Below the pieces are notes generated by a model. The model ran no database searches. It had not been told where the DNA came from and saw only the letters and a list, made by a program, of their open reading frames with translations. Below are positions 25,956-34,970 of a DNA stretch of 64,000 bases, in pieces. The stretch's first letter is position 1. The number at the start of each line of letters is the position of its first letter. The DNA comes from Pseudarthrobacter sp. NS4. GTDB taxonomy: Bacteria > Actinomycetota > Actinomycetes > Actinomycetales > Micrococcaceae. Location: NCBI RefSeq assembly GCF_024758005.1, contig NZ_CP103288.1, forward strand, positions 1,488,001 through 1,552,000, read 5' to 3'. A program made the translations under genes and the position numbers.

Positions 25956-26606
25956 ATGACTGAAGCCGATGTATTTCCTGCCCCTGTTGTCCTGTGGTCC
26001 CATCCGGAGGACCAGCGCGACGGAAAGCCGCTGCTGGTGCTGCTGCACGGCTACGGCGCCAACGAGCAGGACCTGCTGAGCCTGGCGGACCTGCTGCCTG
26101 GGGACTTCGCCGTCGCCTCCGTGCGGGCGCCCATCGCCATGGGCCCCGGCTTCACCTGGTTCCCGCTCACGGCCTCCATCGACTACTCGCTGGAGGGCGT
26201 GAAGAAGGCGTCGTCGTTCATGCTCGACTGGATCGACGCCATCAAGGTCGGCCATCCCTCGGTGTCCCTGCTTGGTTTCTCCATGGGAATGGCCATGGCC
26301 ACCACGCTGCTGCGGCAACGGCCCACGGACTTCGCAGCCGTCGTCGGCCTTTCAGGTTTCGTGGTGGACGCCGGTGACGATCCCGCCTTCCGGGACGCCG
26401 AGCTGGACGGGACCATTCCCATGTTCTGGGGGCGGGACCAGCAGGATCCGGTGATCACGCCGGACAAGATCGATTTCACCATGGCCTGGGTCCGCAAACA
26501 CGTCAAGCTCACCAAAGTGCTGTACACGGGCATGTGGCACGGCATCAACCAGCAGGAGATCGGGCATGTGGGCGAGTTCCTCACCCATGAGGTCCTGAAG
26601 AAGTAA
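25956..26606 (+). CDS. Phospholipase/carboxylesterase-type alpha/beta hydrolase
   Basis: A 216-aa alpha/beta hydrolase with LLVLLHGYGANEQDLLSLAD (oxyanion region), nucleophile elbow LGFSMGMAMA (Ser), RDQQDPVITP (Asp region) and MWHGINQQEI (His). This matches the carboxylesterase/YpfH-like family that hydrolyses short acyl esters. ATG 25956 is used; ATG 25947 three codons earlier is equally possible. It ends 56 bases before the convergent S4 gene. Confidence 0.83.
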   Translation: MTEADVFPAPVVLWSHPEDQRDGKPLLVLLHGYGANEQDLLSLADLLPGDFAVASVRAPIAMGPGFTWFPLTASIDYSLEGVKKASSFMLDWIDAIKVGHPSVSLLGFSMGMAMATTLLRQRPTDFAAVVGLSGFVVDAGDDPAFRDAELDGTIPMFWGRDQQDPVITPDKIDFTMAWVRKHVKLTKVLYTGMWHGINQQEIGHVGEFLTHEVLKK

Positions 26607-26662
26607 GGAGTACGACGGCGGCGCCGGGCGGGGTGCGCGGCGCGCGGCGCGCGGCAGCAGCG

Positions 26663-26893
26663 TCAGGCGTCGGGCGCGACGACTTTCACGGTCCGTCCGT
26701 TGACCGTGACGGTGTCGCCATTGCGCAGCTGGCGGCCGCGCCGGTCGTCGATTTCGCCGTTGACCTTCACGAGGCCGTTCCTGATGAGCTCGGCGGCTTC
26801 CACGCCGTCCTCCACCAGGTTGGCAAGCTTCAGCAGCTGGCCCAGGCGGATCATGCTGTCGCGGATGGGGACGTCGTCAACGGGGTTGCTCAT
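26663..26893 (-). CDS. Small RNA-binding S4 domain protein
   Basis: A 76-aa protein that is almost entirely an S4 fold: IRLGQLLKLANLVEDGVEAA, then LIRNGLVKVNGEIDDRRGRQ and GDTVTV. It resembles YbcJ/YaaA-type S4 proteins, which bind structured RNA, possibly ribosomal. ATG 26893 removes an unrelated upstream extension. Its start lies 32 bases from the divergent DMT gene. Precise role unknown. Confidence 0.82.
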   Translation of the reverse strand: MSNPVDDVPIRDSMIRLGQLLKLANLVEDGVEAAELIRNGLVKVNGEIDDRRGRQLRNGDTVTVNGRTVKVVAPDA

Positions 26894-26925
26894 GTAGCAA
26901 TAATGCCTGACGTAAGGTGGATTCA

Positions 26926-27930
26926 ATGACCTCCACCTCCCGACTGCCGCTGCTGGCAGGCCTTCCGCTGGCGGTGGGCGCCGGCCTTGCAATCCCTCTC
27001 CAGGGCCGCATTAACGGAGCGCTCGGAGTCCGGCTCAACGACGGAATCGCCGCAGGGGTGGTGAGCTTCAGCACAGGCCTGGTGGTCATGATCCTCATCT
27101 CACTGCTCCTGCCCCGCGGCCGTGCCGGACTGGCACGGATCCTGCCCGCGGTCCGTACCAGGGCCTTCCCGCGCGTGTATGTCCTCGCCGGCGGCATCGG
27201 GGCGCTGTTCGTCTTTGCCCAGTCCTCGACGGTCGGCATCCTGGGCGTGGCCCTCTTCACCGTTGCCACGGTTACCGGGCAGACCGCCAGCGGACTGCTC
27301 GTGGACCGGCTGGGTCTTGGCCCGGCCGGCAGGAAGCCGGTCACCGCCATCCGGATCATCGGCTGCGTACTCACCATTGCCGCCGTGGCATGGGCTGTGT
27401 CGCCGCGGTTCGCTGCGGGCGCCGGGTCAGGTGGCGGCTCCGACGGCGGCCCTGCCGCTTTGCTGCTTCCGCTCCTGCTCCCCGTGGCCGCGGGCTTCCT
27501 CATGAGCTTCCAGCAGGCCATGAACGGCACCGCCACCGTCCACTATGGAACCCCCATCGCTGCCACACTGGTCAACTTCATGGCCGGCTGCCTGGTGCTC
27601 TGGACCGCGCTCGCCGTCAAGGTGGCAGTGGCAGGGCCGGGCACTCCGCTGCCGGGTGAGTGGTGGTACTACCTGGGAGGTCCCATGGGCTGCGTCTTCA
27701 TTGGCCTCGGCGCGCTGCTGGTTCGCAGCCTGGGCGTCCTGGTGACCGGACTGGGAATGATCGCGGGCCAGTTGCTCGGGTCGTTGGCCCTGGACGTGGT
27801 TCTGCCCACTCCCGGAACCGTGGTGGCGCCCGCCACCGTCCTGGGCACCATCCTGACGCTCGCCGCCATCATCCTGGCGACGCTGCCGTGGCCGCGGGGC
27901 GCACTCCGCAGGCAGCGGCCGGTAGGCTAG
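26926..27930 (+). CDS. DMT-family (YdcZ/DUF606-type) membrane protein
   Basis: A 334-aa protein of about ten membrane segments built as two YdcZ/DUF606-like halves; each half contains an AxxxPLQGRINGALG- or SFQQAMNGTA-type motif (residues about 19-35 and 190-203). It belongs to the drug/metabolite transporter superfamily; the substrate is unknown. ATG 26926 follows AAGGTGG; GTG 26917 is the alternative. glyS follows 129 bases later. Confidence 0.8.
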   Translation: MTSTSRLPLLAGLPLAVGAGLAIPLQGRINGALGVRLNDGIAAGVVSFSTGLVVMILISLLLPRGRAGLARILPAVRTRAFPRVYVLAGGIGALFVFAQSSTVGILGVALFTVATVTGQTASGLLVDRLGLGPAGRKPVTAIRIIGCVLTIAAVAWAVSPRFAAGAGSGGGSDGGPAALLLPLLLPVAAGFLMSFQQAMNGTATVHYGTPIAATLVNFMAGCLVLWTALAVKVAVAGPGTPLPGEWWYYLGGPMGCVFIGLGALLVRSLGVLVTGLGMIAGQLLGSLALDVVLPTPGTVVAPATVLGTILTLAAIILATLPWPRGALRRQRPVG

Positions 27931-28059
27931 GACACGCAGCTTTACGCACCCCCTTCACCCGCCCCGTCCGGCCGCCGGAAGTGCCATACCTCTGGTGATG
28001 CCCGGGGCCTGAAAACGCGGACCGCACCCAGCGGCCCTGTAGAAACTGGAGTTACACCC

Positions 28060-29445
28060 ATGGCAGCAAAATCCGTTCTCGACCAGGTCATTTCCCTCTC
28101 CAAGCGGAGGGGCTTCGTGTTCCAGGCCGGTGAGATCTACGGAGGTTCGCGTTCTGCCTGGGACTACGGGCCCCTCGGAGCCGAGCTGAAGGAAAACATC
28201 AAGCGCCAGTGGTGGCAGTCCATGATCCGCGGCCGCGAGGACGTAGTGGGCCTGGACTCCTCCGTTATCCTGCCCCGCCAGGTGTGGGAAGCCTCCGGCC
28301 ACGTGGAGGTCTTCTCCGACCCCCTGGTGGAGTGCCTCTCCTGCCACAAGCGCTACCGCGCGGACCACCTCGAGGAAGAATACGAGGAAAAGAAGGGCCG
28401 CCCGGCCGAAAACGGCCTGAAGGACATTGCCTGCGCCAACTGCGGCACCCGCGGTGAATGGACGGAGCCGCAGGAATTCTCCGGCCTGCTCAAGACCTTC
28501 CTGGGTCCCGTTGCCAATGAAGAAGGCATGCACTACCTGCGCCCGGAAACGGCGCAGGGCATCTTCGTGAACTTCAACAACGTCCTCACCACCTCCCGCA
28601 AGAAGCCCCCGTTCGGCATCGGCCAGATCGGCAAGTCCTTCCGCAACGAGATCACGCCCGGCAACTTCATCTTCCGCACCCGCGAGTTCGAGCAGATGGA
28701 GATGGAGTTCTTCGTTGAGCCCGGCACCGACGAGGAATGGCACCAGTACTGGATGAAGGAGCGCATGGCCTGGTACACCGGCCTGGGCATCAGGGAAGAA
28801 AACCTGCGTTTCTTCGAGCACCCGCAGGAAAAGCTCAGCCACTACTCCAAAGGCACCACGGACATCGAGTACCGCTTCGGCTTCCAGGGTTCCGAGTGGG
28901 GCGAGCTGGAAGGCATCGCCAACCGCACCGACTTCGACCTCTCCACCCATGCGAAGGCGTCCGGCACCGACCTCAGCTATTTCAACCAGGCCACCAACGA
29001 GCGCTACACCCCGTACGTCATTGAGCCCGCGGCCGGCCTGACCCGTTCCTTCATGGCCTTCCTGGTGGATGCCTACACGGAGGACGAGGCCCCCAACGCC
29101 AAGGGCGGCGTGGATGTTCGCACGGTCCTGAAGCTGGACCCGCGCCTGGCCCCGGTGAAGGCCGCCGTCCTGCCCCTGAGCCGCAACGAGGACCTGTCCC
29201 CGAAGGCCAAGGACCTCGGCGCCCAGCTGCGCAGGAACTGGAACATCGATTTCGATGACGCGGGTGCCATCGGCCGCCGCTACCGCCGCCAGGACGAAAT
29301 CGGCACACCGTTCTGCATCACCGTGGACTTCGACACCCTTGAGGACCAGGCCGTGACCATCCGCGAGCGGGACACCATGAGCCAGGAACGTGTTTCCCTG
29401 GACAAGGTGGAAGGCTACCTGGCCGCACGCCTGATCGGCGCCTGA
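28060..29445 (+). CDS. glyS: Glycyl-tRNA synthetase (single-chain, dimeric type)
   Basis: Charges tRNA(Gly) with glycine. The 461-aa class II synthetase has motif 1/2 features [20 protein letters not shown] and [20 protein letters not shown], and motif 3 plus the anticodon-binding domain at the C-terminus ([18 protein letters not shown]). A CxxC pair (CLSCHKRY and CANCG) suggests a zinc-binding insert. It is the archaeal/eukaryotic-like homodimeric form, not the alpha2beta2 form. GGAG precedes ATG 28060. A GNAT gene follows after 2 bases. Confidence 0.95.
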   Translation: MAAKSVLDQVISLSKRRGFVFQAGEIYGGSRSAWDYGPLGAELKENIKRQWWQSMIRGREDVVGLDSSVILPRQVWEASGHVEVFSDPLVECLSCHKRYRADHLEEEYEEKKGRPAENGLKDIACANCGTRGEWTEPQEFSGLLKTFLGPVANEEGMHYLRPETAQGIFVNFNNVLTTSRKKPPFGIGQIGKSFRNEITPGNFIFRTREFEQMEMEFFVEPGTDEEWHQYWMKERMAWYTGLGIREENLRFFEHPQEKLSHYSKGTTDIEYRFGFQGSEWGELEGIANRTDFDLSTHAKASGTDLSYFNQATNERYTPYVIEPAAGLTRSFMAFLVDAYTEDEAPNAKGGVDVRTVLKLDPRLAPVKAAVLPLSRNEDLSPKAKDLGAQLRRNWNIDFDDAGAIGRRYRRQDEIGTPFCITVDFDTLEDQAVTIRERDTMSQERVSLDKVEGYLAARLIGA

Positions 29446-29447
29446 GC

Positions 29448-30482
29448 ATGGCAATCGAATACCGCGAATGGCGCGAAGGCGACGACCTGGCACTCCTGGA
29501 GATCTGGGGCGGCCCGGAAACCTCCCAGGCCCGCCAGTTCCGCGGCGCCCTCGCGCCGTCTTCGGCCGGGACCGGCGGGAACCCGTGGCGCCGCTGCATC
29601 GTGGCCGAGGATGTGATCGACGGCGTCGGAATCCCCGTGGCCGCCGGTGTGGTCTACGAGGCTTCGCTGCACCCTGAGCGGCTGTGGACGTATATCGAAG
29701 TGGCGAAGGACCACCGCCGCGCCGGCATCGGGGCCAGCCTCCTGGCCATGCTGCGGCGGGAGACTGAACGGGCGCCGTCGGGCGTCACCAAATTGCGCGC
29801 CAAGGTGGAGCCCGGCACGCCTGGCGCGGCGTTCGCCGAAGCCCTCGGGCTTTCGCCCATCCAGCGTTCCCGCCTGGTGGTTGTGGAGCCGGGCGCCTTG
29901 CGGCTTCCCGTGTTTCCGGCCAAGGACGACGCCGGCCGGCCAGGCAGTGACGAGAATGCCGGCTCCGATGTGGTGATGGACCTGGCCACCGGATCCGTGG
30001 AACTGACCGACGTGGTGGGGCGGTACTACACGTCCATCCATGGCTGGGATTCCCCGGGCGTGCTGACAATGGGGCAGGTGCAGAAGCTGTTCCTGGACGA
30101 CCTCACCGGGGCGCACGGCGCCATCGTGTTGCGGGCACAGCCGGAATCGGCGTTCGGCGGGGGAGTGGTGCCGAGCAAAAAGGGCCGCATCCGCGCTTTC
30201 GCAGTCAGTTACGCGGCGCCGGCCAACCCGGACCCGGCGCAGGGCGCGGAGCCGGACGGTGCCGACGTGCCCACCGATGTCTTCGTGGGCCATGAACCTG
30301 CGCTGGACGCTGACGACGCCGCCGGGGCTGTCCGGGACATGCTGGCCCTCATCGCGTACCAGCACCCGGTCATGCTGGAACTGGACGATTCGATGACGGC
30401 CCTCCGCACCGCCGTCGAGCCGCTCCTGGAAAGTGGGAAAGCCAGGCTTGCGGGCCCCGAAACGCTGGTGGTCTCCGACTGA
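29448..30482 (+). CDS. GNAT-family N-acetyltransferase, two-domain
   Basis: A 344-aa protein. The N-terminal half is a GNAT fold with the acetyl-CoA loop VAKDHRRAGIGASLLAMLRR. The C-terminal half (from about residue 165) looks like a second, more degenerate acetyltransferase-type domain. The substrate is unknown. It starts 2 bases after glyS, so it is co-transcribed with glycyl-tRNA synthetase; whether the link is functional is not clear. A GC-rich hairpin follows the stop. Confidence 0.8.
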   Translation: MAIEYREWREGDDLALLEIWGGPETSQARQFRGALAPSSAGTGGNPWRRCIVAEDVIDGVGIPVAAGVVYEASLHPERLWTYIEVAKDHRRAGIGASLLAMLRRETERAPSGVTKLRAKVEPGTPGAAFAEALGLSPIQRSRLVVVEPGALRLPVFPAKDDAGRPGSDENAGSDVVMDLATGSVELTDVVGRYYTSIHGWDSPGVLTMGQVQKLFLDDLTGAHGAIVLRAQPESAFGGGVVPSKKGRIRAFAVSYAAPANPDPAQGAEPDGADVPTDVFVGHEPALDADDAAGAVRDMLALIAYQHPVMLELDDSMTALRTAVEPLLESGKARLAGPETLVVSD

Positions 30483-30487
30483 GGGCG

Positions 30488-30513
30488 GGCAGCCCGGCGC
30501 TTGCCGGGCTGCC
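30488..30513. terminator. Hairpin between convergent GNAT and DUF1295 genes
   Basis: GGCAGCCCGGC (30488-30498) pairs perfectly with 30503-30513 around a GCTT loop. There is no T-tract on either side. It lies 6 bases after the GNAT stop and probably limits read-through in both directions. Confidence 0.5.
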
Positions 30514-30554
30514 GCAGCGTCGGTGGTTTGACCGCCGCCGGATGCTGCCGCATG

Positions 30555-31355
30555 TCAGGCCCGTTTGGGCGGCCACGGGATGAAGCCGCTGGTGGATTCA
30601 ATATACTCGCGGTAGCCGGGCCGGCCGGACATGGCCTTCTCCGTCAGGGGTTTGCCAGTCTTCCCGGCGAGGGTCCACACCATCAGTGCCGGGCAAAGGA
30701 TGGTCAGGATGCCCGGCCAGGATTCGGCAACAACCAGGAACAGCCCCGTCCAGACGGCCGCATCGCCGAAGTAGTTCGGATGCCTCGTGTACCGCCAGAG
30801 GCCGGTGTTGAGCACGGTTCCCCTCCGTCCGGGATCCTTCTTGAACTGCGCCAACTGCCAGTCGCCGACCGTCTCGAAGAAGAATCCTGTCAGCCAGAGC
30901 AGCACCCCCGCCAGGGCCAGCCAGCCCAGCGGTCCGGTGGCGAACATGCCCACCTGGATGGTCAATGACACGAAGAACATCACCAGGCCCTGCGGCAGGT
31001 AGACGCGCCTGAGGGCGTAGGCATTCCTTGATGCAGAAGCGTTGCTGAGCATCGACTGGTACCGGGGGTCCTCATGGCCGCCGCGGGCCCGCCGGCCGAT
31101 GTGGATGCCGAGCCGCAGGCCCCACAGCGCAGTCAGCAGGAGCAGGAGCAAGCGCCGTGCAGGGTCGCCCTCACCGGCCGAAACCAGCCATGAAATGCCG
31201 GCGACAGCAACGAACCCGGGACCCCAGGCCACATCCATTACCGAGTGCCGGCCCTGGCGGACGGCCACGGCGAACGTTAGGGCGAGAACCACGACGACGG
31301 CGAGCGCCGTCCAGGGGAGGACTCCCAGGAACTGTGCCCAGGGAAAGGGGCTCAC
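30555..31355 (-). CDS. DUF1295 membrane protein (steroid 5-alpha-reductase-like fold)
   Basis: A 266-aa protein with about six membrane segments. The C-terminus carries the methyltransferase/reductase signature of the isoprenylcysteine-methyltransferase and 5-alpha-reductase superfamily: GLWRYTRHPNYFGDAAVWTG and a closing SGRPGYREYIESTSGFIPW. Family members act on membrane lipids, but no reaction is established for DUF1295. The GTG start overlaps the stop of the upstream hydrolase gene (GTGA), so the two are translationally coupled. Confidence 0.85.
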   Translation of the reverse strand: MSPFPWAQFLGVLPWTALAVVVVLALTFAVAVRQGRHSVMDVAWGPGFVAVAGISWLVSAGEGDPARRLLLLLLTALWGLRLGIHIGRRARGGHEDPRYQSMLSNASASRNAYALRRVYLPQGLVMFFVSLTIQVGMFATGPLGWLALAGVLLWLTGFFFETVGDWQLAQFKKDPGRRGTVLNTGLWRYTRHPNYFGDAAVWTGLFLVVAESWPGILTILCPALMVWTLAGKTGKPLTEKAMSGRPGYREYIESTSGFIPWPPKRA

Positions 31356-32110
31356 AAAATTACCTGGATTGACGATTCCGGCAGGAGCTGGCCAAACGCC
31401 CGGGACGGCCTGGCGCCGGCGCCGGTGCTTTCACTGAACGCCTGAATGACGAACCCGGTGGCCAGGGTCTGCCACAGGCGGACTTTGCGGAGCATGAAGT
31501 GACCGGCCCCTTTCAGCGCAACGTACTGCATGCTGGCAGCTTCCTCCGATGCCCGCCGGGCGAACGCCAGCGACTGGGAAGGGCTGGTCCAGCGGTCCAT
31601 GGTCCCGTGGACAACCAGGACCTTCTTGCCGGCCACGCCCGAGACCGGCGTCTGTGGGCTGAGCCAGGGAGCCAGCGCCACCACCGCTTCAACCCGGGGA
31701 TTGTCCGCCGCGCAGACGGCTGTCAGCCCGCCCATGGAATGGCCTACCAGGAATACCGGCACACCCGGGTGCTGGACTTCAATTTGCCGCAGCGCCCAGC
31801 GGGCGTCCTGCAGCGGGGACATATCCGGACCGTTCCATCCGCGGACGCTGTTGCGCAGCGACCATACCGCCAAGCCGTGCTTCCGGCCTGCGCGGTGCAG
31901 GTGCCTGGCGAAGGGCACCATTCGGGCCGGGCTCAGGTGCCGGGCTTCCACCGGTTCCCGGCTGTGGGACTTCCCGCCATGCAGTATCAGGGCGACGCCC
32001 GTGGTGGGGCCCGACGCCTCCAGCACGCTCAGGACGGCCTGGTGGCCGGGTGCCGCGGGGATGCTGCCGGCCGGCAGCCTGCTGCTGTCATCAGTGCTCC
32101 GGTTGGTCAC
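31352..32110 (-). CDS. Alpha/beta hydrolase (serine aminopeptidase S33-like)
   Basis: A 252-aa hydrolase with nucleophile elbow VFLVGHSMGGLTAV (Ser), an oxyanion-side motif ALILHGGKSHSREP, VVHGTMDRWTSP (Asp) and GAGHFMLRK (His). Start GTG 32110 is preferred because GGGAGG sits 8 bases in front; ATG 32134 is the alternative. It shares a 4-base GTGA overlap with the DUF1295 gene, suggesting one lipid- or ester-related unit. Substrate unknown. Confidence 0.8.
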   Translation of the reverse strand: MTNRSTDDSSRLPAGSIPAAPGHQAVLSVLEASGPTTGVALILHGGKSHSREPVEARHLSPARMVPFARHLHRAGRKHGLAVWSLRNSVRGWNGPDMSPLQDARWALRQIEVQHPGVPVFLVGHSMGGLTAVCAADNPRVEAVVALAPWLSPQTPVSGVAGKKVLVVHGTMDRWTSPSQSLAFARRASEEAASMQYVALKGAGHFMLRKVRLWQTLATGFVIQAFSESTGAGARPSRAFGQLLPESSIQVIL

Positions 32111-32188
32111 GCCTGGTACCTCCCAATGGTCCATTTATCAACCCTATGGTGCCGGACGTAGAGTTCAACGTATGAGGTTTCACTGCTG

Positions 32189-33712
32189 ATGGGCGCCGGC
32201 CATTCCCACGCTTCTACAGGTCATTCGGAGCCGACGCCGCAGGCGATGGCTGCCCGAAGGAAGGCCAACCGCATCCTGGCGGCGGTGCTGATTCCCATCA
32301 CCCTGCTGACCTTGGCCGGCATGGCCATGCTCTGGCCTTCCGGGAGCAACGAAGGTATCTCGCTGGCCAACCCATACTCGGCTGCCCCGGGGGTCACCTT
32401 CGATACGGGCAGCATCCAGAGCGTGACGACCGAAAACTGCATGCAGGGGGCCACGCAGCAGAACCAACCGCAGCAGGCCCCGAGCCAGCAGGCTCCAACA
32501 CAGCAAGGTCCGGCCCAACAGGGATCGGACTGTACCTTCGCCCTTACGGAACCGGACAAGGGCGGCAGCCCGGTGAAGGTGGTCATCAACCCGGACGTGG
32601 CCAAGTCCCACGGCGTCAAGCCCGGGGACCAGATCCGCTACCTGAACCTGTCCAGCGCCCAGGGGGCCTCGGCTTCCCAGGGTTCGCCCGCCTATATTTT
32701 CGTGGACTTCGTCCGGACCCTGCCCATCGTGCTGCTGGCCCTGCTCTACGCGACGGTGGTCATCGCCGTCGCCCGATGGCGGGGGCTCAGGGCACTGATC
32801 GGACTGGTCGGCGCCTACTTCGTACTGGCCAGCTTCATGCTTCCGGGCCTGGTGGAGGGGAAGCCGCCGCTGCTGCTGGCGCTGGTGGGGTCCACGGTGA
32901 TCATGATCGGGGTCCTGTACTTCGCCCACGGGTTCTCCGCGCGGACATCCACCGCGCTGCTGGGCACCATCTTCGGTCTGGGGATCACGGCACTCCTGGC
33001 TGCCTGGGCAACGAACGCGGCCAACCTCGCGGGCGTGGGCAACCACGACGCCACCACCCTGGTCAACACCTCGGCAAACATCTCCATCTCCGGGGTGATC
33101 CTGTGCGGGCTCATCATCTCAGGCCTGGGCGTCCTGAACGACGTCACCATCACCCAGTCTTCGGCGGTGTGGGAACTGTATGAATTGGCCCCGGCCAGCA
33201 GCGCGCGGAAGCTGTTCACCTCGGCCATGCGGATCGGCCGGGACCACATCGCCTCCACTGTTTACACCATCGCCTTCGCCTATGCCGGGGCTGCGCTGCC
33301 CATCCTCATTATCGTCATGCTCTACGACCGGCCGCTGGGGGAGACGCTGACCAGCGCAGAGCTTTCAGAAGAAGTAATCAGGACATTGGTCGGTTCCATC
33401 GGGCTGGTCCTGGCCATTCCGGTCACCACCCTTATCGCGGTGCTGGTGGTTAAGGCGACCGGCATCAAATCGGGAGCGCCCGCCGTCGAAACCCCGGCCC
33501 CGGCCGGAGCCGGTGCATCCCTTCCACGGGGTGCCGGCATCCGGCGGGGCCGTGGGGACCACAGCCACCTGGACGACGTCGATGACAACGGTGCGCTTGC
33601 AGCGGCGGCGCTGCAGGGACGCGCCAGGCTTGCCGCCGGGGATGCCGATAGCGGCGAAGATCCGGACGGGACGCCGGCTACCCGGCGCGGACGGCGGGCC
33701 GACCGGCGCTGA
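32189..33712 (+). CDS. YibE/F-family membrane protein
   Basis: A 507-aa protein with a His-containing N-terminus (MGAGHSHASTGHSEP), one membrane segment near residues 30-52, and an extracytoplasmic Gln/Pro-rich linker between two cysteines. A block of about seven membrane segments follows, with VGSTVIMIGVLYFAHGFSAR and SSAVWELYELAP typical of YibE/F. The C-terminal cytoplasmic tail is Arg/Asp-rich. Function of the family is not established. ATG 32189 has GAGG upstream; the gene is divergent from the hydrolase gene. Confidence 0.82.
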   Translation: MGAGHSHASTGHSEPTPQAMAARRKANRILAAVLIPITLLTLAGMAMLWPSGSNEGISLANPYSAAPGVTFDTGSIQSVTTENCMQGATQQNQPQQAPSQQAPTQQGPAQQGSDCTFALTEPDKGGSPVKVVINPDVAKSHGVKPGDQIRYLNLSSAQGASASQGSPAYIFVDFVRTLPIVLLALLYATVVIAVARWRGLRALIGLVGAYFVLASFMLPGLVEGKPPLLLALVGSTVIMIGVLYFAHGFSARTSTALLGTIFGLGITALLAAWATNAANLAGVGNHDATTLVNTSANISISGVILCGLIISGLGVLNDVTITQSSAVWELYELAPASSARKLFTSAMRIGRDHIASTVYTIAFAYAGAALPILIIVMLYDRPLGETLTSAELSEEVIRTLVGSIGLVLAIPVTTLIAVLVVKATGIKSGAPAVETPAPAGAGASLPRGAGIRRGRGDHSHLDDVDDNGALAAAALQGRARLAAGDADSGEDPDGTPATRRGRRADRR

Positions 33713-33791
33713 CCGGGACCGGGAAAGGGTGCCCGGCGTGGCTGAATCCAGCCCGGCCACCCGATTTGCCCGGCTTTGCAACAATGGACAG

Positions 33792-34970
33792 GTGACTGTT
33801 GCAGCAACTCCTCCCGCTCCCAAGCTGGAACTCCCGCCCCTGAAGCTGGGTCCCATCACCGTGGACACGCCCGTGATCCTGGCGCCCATGGCAGGGATCA
33901 CCAACTCCGCCTTCCGCAGGCTCTGCCGTGAATACGGCGGCGGCATGTACGTGGCGGAGATGGTCACCTCCCGCGCCCTGGTGGAGCGAACCCCCGAATC
34001 CCTCCGGATCATTTCGCACGACGAGGACGAGAAAGTCCGTTCCGTCCAGCTGTACGGCGTGGACCCGGTCACCGTCGGCCAGGCAGTGCGGATGCTCGTG
34101 GAAGAGGACCGCGCGGACCACATTGACCTCAACTTCGGCTGCCCCGTGCCCAAGGTCACCCGGCGCGGCGGCGGCTCGGCCCTGCCCTGGAAGATCGACC
34201 TCTTCACTTCCATCGTGCAGACTGCAGTCAAGGAAGCTTCCCGCGGCAATGTTCCGCTGACCATCAAGATGCGCAAGGGCATCGATGACGACCACCTGAC
34301 GTACCTCGACGCCGGCCGCATTGCCCGCGATTCCGGCGTGGCCGCCGTCGCGCTTCACGGCCGCACGGCCGCCCAGTTCTACTCGGGACAGGCGGACTGG
34401 TCCGCCATCGCACGGCTTCGCGAAGCCCTGCCGGACATCCCGGTGCTGGGCAACGGTGATATCTGGTCGGCGGAGGACGCGGTCCGGATGGTCCGCGAAA
34501 CCGGTGTGGACGGCGTGGTGGTGGGCCGCGGCTGCCAGGGCCGGCCGTGGCTGTTCGGCGATCTGCAGGCAGCCTTCGAAGGCAGCGACACCCGTTACCG
34601 TCCCAACCTGCGCCAGGTGGCCGAGGGCGTTTACCGCCATGCTGAGCTGATGGTGGAGACCTTCGGTGACGAGGGCAAGGCGCTGCGCGAGATCCGCAAG
34701 CACATCGCCTGGTACTTCAAGGGCTACGTGGTGGGCGGCGAGCTGCGCACCCGGCTGGCGCTGGTCACCAGCCTTGAGGTGCTGCGCGACACCCTAACCG
34801 AGCTGGACCTCGAGTCGCCGTACCCGGGCAGCGACGCGGAGGGACCGCGCGGCCGTGCCGGGTCGCCCAAGAAGCCCGCCCTGCCCAAGGACTGGCTGGA
34901 GTCCCGTGCACTGAATGACGACCAGTCGCGGGATATCTCCGCGGCGGAACTGGACGTTTCCGGTGGCTGA
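33792..34970 (+). CDS. dusB: tRNA-dihydrouridine synthase, DusB/NifR3 type
   Basis: Reduces specific uridines in tRNA D-loops to dihydrouridine with FMN and NAD(P)H. The 392-aa protein has a TIM-barrel start ILAPMAGITNSAFRRLCREY, the catalytic cysteine Cys117 in DLNFGCPVPKVTRRGGG and FMN-binding VVVGRGCQGRPW. Start GTG 33792 fits the family, with only a weak GGAC upstream. Its end overlaps the dgt start by 8 bases. The dusB-dgt-dnaG order is common in actinobacteria. Confidence 0.92.
   Translation: MTVAATPPAPKLELPPLKLGPITVDTPVILAPMAGITNSAFRRLCREYGGGMYVAEMVTSRALVERTPESLRIISHDEDEKVRSVQLYGVDPVTVGQAVRMLVEEDRADHIDLNFGCPVPKVTRRGGGSALPWKIDLFTSIVQTAVKEASRGNVPLTIKMRKGIDDDHLTYLDAGRIARDSGVAAVALHGRTAAQFYSGQADWSAIARLREALPDIPVLGNGDIWSAEDAVRMVRETGVDGVVVGRGCQGRPWLFGDLQAAFEGSDTRYRPNLRQVAEGVYRHAELMVETFGDEGKALREIRKHIAWYFKGYVVGGELRTRLALVTSLEVLRDTLTELDLESPYPGSDAEGPRGRAGSPKKPALPKDWLESRALNDDQSRDISAAELDVSGG

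Noticed and set aside
26635..26655. Short GCGCGGC run as a tandem repeat element
   Set aside because: Three 7-base units in an extremely GC-rich gap; too short to be distinguished from composition.
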